The position numbers were made by a program, and so were the translations under genes. 64,000 bases of DNA from assembly GCA_039545355.1 (NCBI GenBank), contig BCJJ01000015.1:1-64000 (forward strand), read 5' to 3'. Source of the stretch: Trichosporon coremiiforme (lineage: Eukaryota; Basidiomycota; Tremellomycetes; Trichosporonales; Trichosporonaceae). Positions 57,582 to 64,000 of this stretch are shown one piece after another. Position 1 is the stretch's first letter; every line of letters begins with the position of its first letter. A model generated the notes under the pieces. The model did not search any database, had not been told where the DNA came from, and saw only the letters and a program-made list of their open reading frames with translations.

Positions 57582-58667
57582 ATGAGCGCCCCCAGCCGCG
57601 CCGCCCCTCCCCCTCCGCCAGAGGAGTGTCAGCAGGACGGTGCTTCCGCCAGTAAGTGTACAAATGCTCGCTTTCTTTGGACGGCGAGCTGATAACATCA
57701 GACGAGCGTCTCCTTGCTGCTGCGAAGACCGACAACGAAGAGCTCCTTCAGTCCGCGCTCTCGCGACTGTCTGATGTCAACTATGCTGATGGGTGAGTTG
57801 GTGACCCATCTGTCGGGTCGGTCCTGGACTTCAGGAACGCCGCGGTCCGCACCAGATCCTGACAGGTCAACCGTGGAGCGATCGGAACAAAGCTGACGCG
57901 CGCAGACTCGGCAACACTGGTGAGTTGCAACGCCCCTTTGGCATCTTCTGGAAGTACTGACCCGTGCACAGCTCTTCACTACGCGTAAGCTTTGCTCGAC
58001 TGGCTCGTGCTGACGTGCCAGCATTATGAACGGATCTACGGACATTCTTGAGCACCTCCTCGACCACGACAGCTGCGACCCGGACGTCCGGAATCGCCTG
58101 GGCGGTGACACGCCGCTGCACATCGCTGTTCGTCAGAAGTGGGAGGACCAGCCGGGGATGAGGCTGTACCTTGGTGAGTTGGCGGCGCAAATGGCGGCCC
58201 GTGCCTACGCGTGCCCCATGGTCGATCGTGCTGACCCTCCAGTCGGATCACTTCTTGAGGCTGGCGCCGACCAACAGTGAGTTGTGTTTTTCTGCGGCTT
58301 GAGCTGACATGCAGTGTTAAGAACCGCCATAACGAACGGCCAGGTGACCTTCTTCCCCCGTGGCGCGACACCGCGAATCCCGAGTCGGACGACGAGAAGG
58401 TCCGGGCCATGCTGCGTAGAGTCGAGGCCGAGAGCATGGTTGCTAGCAGTGGAGATGTCGTTGAAGGTGAGTTGCAAAAGACGCCATTGCAGCTGAGGTC
58501 GCGGTTGGACTCGCTCCTCGGGCCGTCATCGGCGAACTGGGGTCGGAGCTCGGAGAACGGCGGACCACGCAGTCAATGCAGTCAATGCAGGGAGGAACAG
58601 GGCTGACCAAATTGCAGAGGACGACGATGTCATTGACCCTAACGACGTTGCTTCGGACAGTGATTAG
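57582..58667 (+). CDS. Ankyrin-repeat protein
   Basis: Eight exons (57582-57651, 57702-57792, 57906-57919, 57972-57984, 58022-58173, 58243-58276, 58315-58466, 58618-58667) give 191 residues. Exons 3 and 4 are only 14 and 13 nt; they encode LGNT and ALHY of the first ankyrin repeat (DG-LGNT-ALHYA-IMNGSTDILEHLL). The second repeat has GGDTPLHIAVR and SLLEAGADQHVKNRHNERP. The C-terminus is acidic (DDDVIDPNDVASDSD). Every junction has a GTRAG-type donor and a TGAC/TGAT branch near the acceptor, and every join is in frame. It resembles small fungal ankyrin proteins such as yeast YCR051W (from memory). The role is unknown, probably protein-protein interaction. Confidence 0.88.
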
Positions 58668-59374
58668 AGATTTTGTGACATGCATGATTCATAGGTTTAG
58701 AGATACAGCGATGCAGAGAGGGGCAAATGTTGATTGTTGTGACGACATGTCGATCACGCTTTGCACTCGGACAACTGGCCCTTTGTCCTGACCCGAACGC
58801 CCAGTGCCTTGGAGATAAAAGGAAGCAGCTGTGCTATGTACAGCGGCGGCGGTGGCAGTGTTAACTGTCAGCTGTGCATGAGGACTGCAGCGCACAGTAT
58901 ATAATAGAGAGCATTGGAGAGCCGTACTGCATGGTGTTGCAGGTATTGCGTTGGTGCACCAGGCTCGGGCAGGGCGTGGCCCTTGGTTGGACGCTGCCAC
59001 GAGCCCTAGGTGCCGGAAGTATAAAAGGGGTGGAAGCACGAGAGCCGCCCCGCCCGCCCCCCTTCGTCGTCGTTCTGGGAACACCCCAGCCAACATCACT
59101 CCAACCACCCTTCCTTCGACTCTCTAGCATCCACTCACCTTCTCGCCCATTTCATCGCATCTGGCGTCCGTGGCACTACGAGTGTTGAGGACGCGTTCCG
59201 GACAGGCGTTCGCGTGAATCCGCAAATTATTATTACAAACAAGCAGTCTTGGTCCAGCCCTTCGCCACCAGAAACCTCAGCTTCCTCCCGTCCTCACCCG
59301 CTTTCCTTTCTCGCCTGCACTTGCGCCTTCCCCTCCCCTAGCCGGCAACTGCTTTCCGTTTTCCGCACGCCACC
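58668..59374. other. Intergenic region with TBP promoter and leader
   Basis: This is the region between the ankyrin gene and the TBP start. It carries a consensus TATA box (annotated) and another AT-rich TATATAATAG at about 58902, and then a long C/T-rich leader. No gene is seen. Confidence 0.55.
59020..59027 (+). promoter_or_regulatory. TATA box upstream of TBP gene
   Basis: The sequence GGAAGTATAAAAGGGG is an exact TATAAAAG element, 355 nt before the TBP start codon. The distance allows a 5' UTR of about 320 nt. It is interesting that TBP itself would have a TATA promoter, but the transcription start is not known. Confidence 0.45.
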
Positions 59375-60392
59375 ATGTCGCTCGCCGTCCCCAACGCCTC
59401 CGCGAGCTCGAGTTCGAACACCGCGTCCAACAATACCCCCGAGAAGACCGGAGAGAACGAGGAGTACGGCAAGAACAACGCGGTGGTTCGCCCGCAAGCC
59501 AGCGTTCCGGAGATCTCGCCCGTTCAAGGTCTTGTTCCCGTTTTGCAGTGGGTATCCTCAGAGTTGTGGTGTGGATGACAGGCTGGTTGGGCGGGATGTG
59601 GTGTTTCTAAAGGCGGTGATCACCGAATGGTTTATTAACTTGATCCACAGGAACATCGTCGCGACTGTCAACCTCGAGTGCCGTCTTGACCTCAAGACCA
59701 TTGCCCTCCATGCGCGTAACGCCGAGTACAATCCCAAGGTGAGTAGTGAACGACGTGGGGAATTTGAGCTTGGGTGCTCCCCGCTGTGCTTCTGATCACG
59801 TTATCGTCGTAATCGTCAGAGCTACCAAAGCCCTCTTTGGTTTCAAGCTGACCCTCCCTAGCGTTTCGCCGCTGTGGTGATGCGTATCCGTGAACCGAAA
59901 ACGACAGCGCTCATCTTCGCGTCCGGAAAGATGGTTGTCACTGGTGCCAAGTCCGAGGATGACTCCCGTCTTGCGTCGCGCAAATACGCTCGTATCATCC
60001 AGAAGCTGGGTTTCGACGCCAAGTTCGCCGAGTTCAAGATTCAGAACATTGTCGGATCGTGTGACGTCAAGTTCCCCATCCGTCTTGAGGGTCTCGCTTT
60101 CAGCCACGGTGCTTTCAGCAGTTATGAGCCCGAGCTGTTCCCCGGTCTGATCTACCGTATGCTTAAGCCCAAGGTCGTCCTGCTCATTTTCGTCTCCGGC
60201 AAGATTGTTTTGACCGGAGCCAAAGTGCGCGAGGAGATCTACATGGCTTTCAAGCAGATCTACTCTGTGTTGGTCGGTGAGTACATGGCGGCGCCAAGCC
60301 TTACCTGGGGGACGTGTCCCGGCGGCGTCAGCCCCGCGGCTGATCCCGAGCTTTCGTGTAACTAACGATCAGAATTCCGCAAAGAGGCCTAG
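59375..60392 (+). CDS. SPT15: TATA-box-binding protein
   Basis: Four exons (59375-59547, 59651-59738, 59862-60276, 60373-60392) give 231 residues. A variable Ser/Asn-rich N-terminus (about 50 residues) is followed by the saddle domain of two direct repeats. Repeat 1 has [40 protein letters not shown] and [20 protein letters not shown]. Repeat 2 has [33 protein letters not shown] and [14 protein letters not shown]. The end EFRKEA is supplied by a 20-nt last exon. TBP nucleates pre-initiation complexes for all three nuclear RNA polymerases. The first donor is the less common GTGGGT. Identification certain. Confidence 0.97.
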
Positions 60393-60659
60393 ACGCTTCA
60401 TCCCACATCTGTTATACCCTCATCAGCATCCCACGCACGGCATGGCAACAATCCTTCGCCCCTACCCCAGCCCCAACCCTCTCCTCTACGTGATCCCCAA
60501 CCCTGGTCCGTGTTTATCAACAAACAAACTATTAGCACTATTATCACTCTTGTTCCGTAGCTTTGCGCTTCGTCGTTGTCCATGTCAAACTCATCATCAT
60601 ACAAAGACTACACAGACCCTGTTCTGTCTAGACTTTCACTGATCCATCCGTCCGCTGGC

Positions 60660-61870
60660 TCACATGTCGGCCTCACTCCGGTGGGCGTTACGCCAGTCGA
60701 GCGCCTTCATGACGGTGTAGAGGCTGTCGTGTCAGTTTACTGTGCTTGACTCGTAACTCACGTCGTAAGAATAGGCACGGGAACGCCAAGGCGCTTGCCC
60801 TCGCGGACTGGCGTGCCGAGGATGACCTCGACCTCCATGGGTCGTCCTGCCTCGTTATCCATCATCATCGAGCTCGGCAGTCCCGGGCCAGGAACGACCT
60901 TGACGTCGTTGAGGAGCTTCTCGGGCGTTCCTTCAGGAATGTTGAGTCCTTTCGCCTTAGCCACAGCGGTGACTTCCTTCATGAGCTCGAGGGAGAGGTC
61001 GGCGGCGCCCTCGGAGCTCTCAAAGATGTGGTTGGTGCGCACGCGCGTAACGGCCGTGAGCGAGTTCCAAGCGCAGTTCCAGATAACCTTGATCCAGCGC
61101 GCGGACTGGATGTCGTCCGTCGTCACCGTATCCGTGCTTCCGCCCTTGTGCAGGATCTCCACGAAGCGGTCCAGCTGTGCCTTCTCCTGCTTCGGGTCGG
61201 CGCCCTCGGCGTGGTCGACTCCGATGGTCAGACCCTCGCGCGCGAACTGGGCCACCTCGACGGACCCGTCCGAAGTCGGAACGACACGGCCACCCGTCCA
61301 CACTACCGCCGAGAGAATTGTGTTCTTGGGGAATGCGGCGTGCAGAGGCACCTCATTACCGACGCCGTTCTGGAGGAGCACGATCGCCGTCTCGGGGCCG
61401 ATGACGGGAGAGATCAGCTCCGCCAGCGAGGGCTTCGCATCAAGCAGAGCCTTGTTCGCACAGAGGACGTAGTCGAACGAGCCCGAGGCTGCAGCCTCCT
61501 TCGTGTCCCGGAACACTGGTTGTCAGCGTTGGTCTTCCTCGGTAGTATGGTCCCTTATCTCGGGCTCCCACGCCGAACCTCCTCCCACAGAAAGTGCCAG
61601 CCGACGTAGCAGCAGGTACCCACCATTGTCCCCAAACTGGGCCACCTCGTTCCCGTGCTTCTCGCTGTTGAACCTGAGCCCATGCTTCCTGACGCCGTCG
61701 TACGTGCTGCGCGCGACGATGGAGACGTCGCAGGCATTCGAGCGTTTCAGGATCGCGGCGTAGATACCTCCAATGGCTCCGAGGCCGAACACGAGTGCGC
61801 GGGGCTGCTTCTCCGCACTAGTCTGGGTCATCCTGCCGACTGCGTTGAGTGTGCGTAATGAGGGGAGCAT
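60660..61870 (-). CDS. PAN5: 2-dehydropantoate 2-reductase (ketopantoate reductase)
   Basis: Three exons (61870 or 61831 to 61624, 61515-60762, 60723-60660) give 354 residues from the first ATG or 341 from the second (MTQTSAEK). The NADP motif is VFGLGAIGGIYAAIL. Further blocks are YVLCANKALLD (the likely catalytic Lys), VLLQNGVGNE, ARWIKVIWNCAWNSLTAVTR and LPSSMMMDNEAGRPMEVEVI. The last two match the ApbA/PanE C-terminal domain. The enzyme reduces ketopantoate to pantoate in pantothenate/CoA synthesis. The extra N-terminus from the first ATG (MLPSLRTLNAVGR) could be a mitochondrial signal; which start is used is undecided. Confidence 0.92.
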
Positions 61871-62318
61871 GATAGTGCCGAGGGTTGGTATTTCGAGTCG
61901 AGATGGGATGCCAGGGAGGGACGAGGGCTTATCCGGTAATTACCGCTGCTGGAAGATCCCGGTCTCTCCGGGCCGGAGGAGCGGGTGGGCAACTGAACAG
62001 CCAGTCATCGACTGCATTCCACGCTCAGACTGGCTTGGCTGATATGTGCGGGGGTTGGAATTGCCCGATACACTACTGCAAAGCAAGCGATGTGCATCGG
62101 TGTCGGCGTCGGCGAGCTTGGTCTTGAGACCTAAGCGTGCCTGAATGCGGCCATCACCACGTCACGCCGGCCGGTGGCGGTCAGCGGCTAACGACTTGCT
62201 CGCCACCACAAGCTGCGAACCGCGACTTCAGCGACCGCTCACCGCGCTTGGGCATTAGCGTGCACATTTTCTATTGACTCTTGATGTTACTCACTCTCTC
62301 ACTCATCCTGGAATCAAC
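61871..62318. other. Divergent promoter region KPR/metallophosphoesterase
   Basis: About 450 bases between two divergent start codons. No element is recognised with confidence. Confidence 0.45.
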
Positions 62319-63168
62319 ATGGCCAAGGGAATCCGAATAGTCTGCATCTCAGACACCACAAGGCAACGCCTCCGGCCGAGGAAGGCGATATCCTTCTGCA
62401 CGAGGGCGACCTGTCAAATGGCGACACTCTGCGAGAACTTCAAACCCAACTGGAATGGATCGCCTCCTTGTCGCACAAGTACAAGGTAGTCGTAGTCGGG
62501 AACCACGACATGCTGCTTGACGCCGATTTCGTCGCGGCGAGGGGCCTCAGGTTCAAACCTGGCGGCGCGGCGGACGAGCTCAGCTGGCACGACATTCATT
62601 ACCTCTGCAACGAGAGCCTGGAACTGGACTTGTCACAGGGAAAAGTGAGGATATACGGCAGCCCAAACACGCCTGCTCCGACAGGAATCAAGGCTGCGTT
62701 CCAGTACGACCCGGAAGGGGACTTGTGTAAGGACAGAGTACCCGAGGGAACAAACTTGCTGCTCGTACATGGGCCGCCAAAGGGATATCTTGACCAGGAT
62801 GGCAGAGGATGCCCCCATCTCTTGCGCGAGATACAGAGTGTGAAGCCGAAGATTGTCGTGTTCGAACACATTCATCAAGGAAGGGAACAAATATAGTGTC
62901 GCTCTCCGAGAGGGAGAAAGAGCCTATTGCCCCCGAGCGAGCAGAGCGACGAGACTCACAAGCGTCCCTCGTGAGCAGCTTCCGACGACGGCTTTCTCAA
63001 GTTTTCGGCTCTCGCCCAGCTGCTTCCCCACACAAAACGTCTGCGGAGCTACCGGAGCCAGAGCAGGGGCAGGAGATAACCATGGTGAACGCGGCCGTGC
63101 ACTTCTTCTCGGATCCATACCAGGCCGCGAGACAGGAGACGAAGGAGGGGTACGTAGTGTATCTATAG
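62319..63168 (+). pseudogene. Calcineurin-like metallophosphoesterase with two frameshifts
   Basis: Starting at ATG 62319, frame one reads MAKGIRIVCISDT, then breaks at about 62355-62358. A frame one base earlier continues with HKATPPAEEGDILLHEGDLS. Together they would give the SD-T-H and GD-x motifs I and II of metallophosphoesterases (MPPED-like). The second frame includes GNHDM and LLVHGPPKGYLD. The last metal-binding motif reads FEHIHQG where GHIH is expected, and a stop (TAG, 62894-62896) follows shortly. A third frame, again one base earlier, carries on to 63168 and includes MVNAAVHFFSDPYQ, like the family's C-terminus. No intron explains the breaks. Either a decaying gene or two one-base assembly deletions. 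Confidence 0.75.
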
Positions 63169-63866
63169 CATGTAAGCAACTGTTTCATTTGCAATTACGT
63201 ACAGCTTCTGCTCTGGGAACACCACACAGGTGTACGCACGCAAGTTCACAAAGGCAGCTGCCCTTGAGGACGCAAGCGTGACGTGGGGTGGCAGAGAGGC
63301 AGCCGGAGGTGATCGACTTACGTACTGTGTCTTCTCTTGTCATCCTCTCATGCCGGCCATGCCGATTCGGCATGCACTCGGCACGACGATGTCAGCAAGA
63401 GTAGAGCGGAGGATACAAGCCCGCAGACTGCGGATATCCGCTGAAACGGTATGCGGAATGAGGGGACAGCCCCACATTCATGTCGCGTTGAACTGTGGCA
63501 CTGATGACGAGGCAGACCCTGGCCACACTCGCCACCCTTTCCGTTGGGTTGACAGTCAGGGACCGACTACGTTTCATGACCGACTACGTTTCTCAGCCCC
63601 TCTTTTGGTTATCCCAGATTCGGTATTGCCTCGTATCACCTCGTCGTCGGTGTTCGAGACTGCGCAGTGCTCTGCAAAGTGGCTGTTACCCATGAGAAAA
63701 TGCATTTTTACAACGTCTTGAACTATGGCGGGCCTACCGCGCCTCGGACGAACCGACTACTACTGTTAGGAATAAAACTGCAGTGCGATACCGATTACCC
63801 TATGAAACTTAGGAGAACTTATGTCTAGATTTTTCTATGCCTGTATGAGAGAGGTACAGGCGTTTT
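63169..63866. other. Convergent intergenic region
   Basis: It lies between the metallophosphoesterase remnant and the terminal MFS fragment. No gene or repeat is seen. Confidence 0.45.
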
Positions 63867-64000
63867 TACCACTGGTAGCGGAAGTTGGGGTCGTCCTCGA
63901 GGACGACCTTGCCCTGGTCAGCGCGCTTGTTCTGGAAGATGAACCAGCCGGCGAGGCCGGCGGCGAAGAAGATCGAGGCGACCTCCATGGCGAGGATGAG
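63867..64000 (-). CDS. MFS transporter, C-terminal fragment
   Basis: The minus strand is open from the window edge to TAA at 63869-63867, giving about 44 residues. They form one membrane segment (EVASIFFAAGLAGWFIF) followed by a short tail ending DDPNFRYQW. A last helix plus a tail ending in FRY-aromatic is typical of Dal5/Tna1-type (ACS) major facilitator transporters. The rest of the gene is outside the window. The subfamily is tentative. Confidence 0.6.

Overview
The window is nuclear DNA from a fungus, most likely a basidiomycete yeast of the Tremellomycetes; order Trichosporonales is my guess. It is GC-rich. Nearly every gene is interrupted by short introns, many only 35-60 nt, with GTGAGT-type donors and a CT(A/G)AC branch site a few bases before the AG. 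The gene content is eukaryotic: poly(A)-binding protein, Ypt1/Rab1, TATA-binding protein, ribosomal proteins L15 and L12, mitochondrial carriers and an alternative NADH dehydrogenase. Exon joins were worked out by hand; each multi-exon model keeps frame across its junctions. I found no tRNA, rRNA, transposon or CRISPR.

Left part (1-18.9 kb): the 3' end of PAB1, a 19-copy heptamer repeat, CWH43 (GPI-anchor lipid remodelling), YPT1 with a 1,072-nt intron, an Mpv17/Sym1 homologue, an NDE-type NADH dehydrogenase, then about 5 kb with no recognisable gene.

Middle (18.9-33.8 kb): a run of nitrogen-metabolism genes. They are a Zn2Cys6 regulator, a Dal5-like allantoate/anion permease, an acetamidase-type amidase, two tandem RidA/YjgF proteins (the second with an in-frame TGA and a lost normal stop) and GABA transaminase, followed by a predicted N-myristoylated orphan. 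The set resembles the AmdR (IntA) regulon of Aspergillus, but linked on one chromosome segment with RidA beside the PLP-dependent transaminase. This grouping is the most interesting candidate system here and is an inference from content and position. After it lies 4.6 kb without a recognised gene, containing a dense cluster of intron-like signals.

Right part (38.4-64 kb): a PHS/Git1-like MFS transporter, a FAH-domain hydrolase, a RING plus SR-rich (Topors-like) protein, an EF-hand mitochondrial carrier (Sal1/SCaMC type), RPL15 (with 8 ambiguous bases), RPL12 (with a 9-nt exon), a 6PGDH/3-hydroxyisobutyrate dehydrogenase-like enzyme, an 8-exon ankyrin protein with 13- and 14-nt exons, TBP, ketopantoate reductase, a metallophosphoesterase with two frameshifts, and the 3' end of another MFS transporter. 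Recurring themes are extremely small exons and a few genes that look damaged or collapsed in the assembly.
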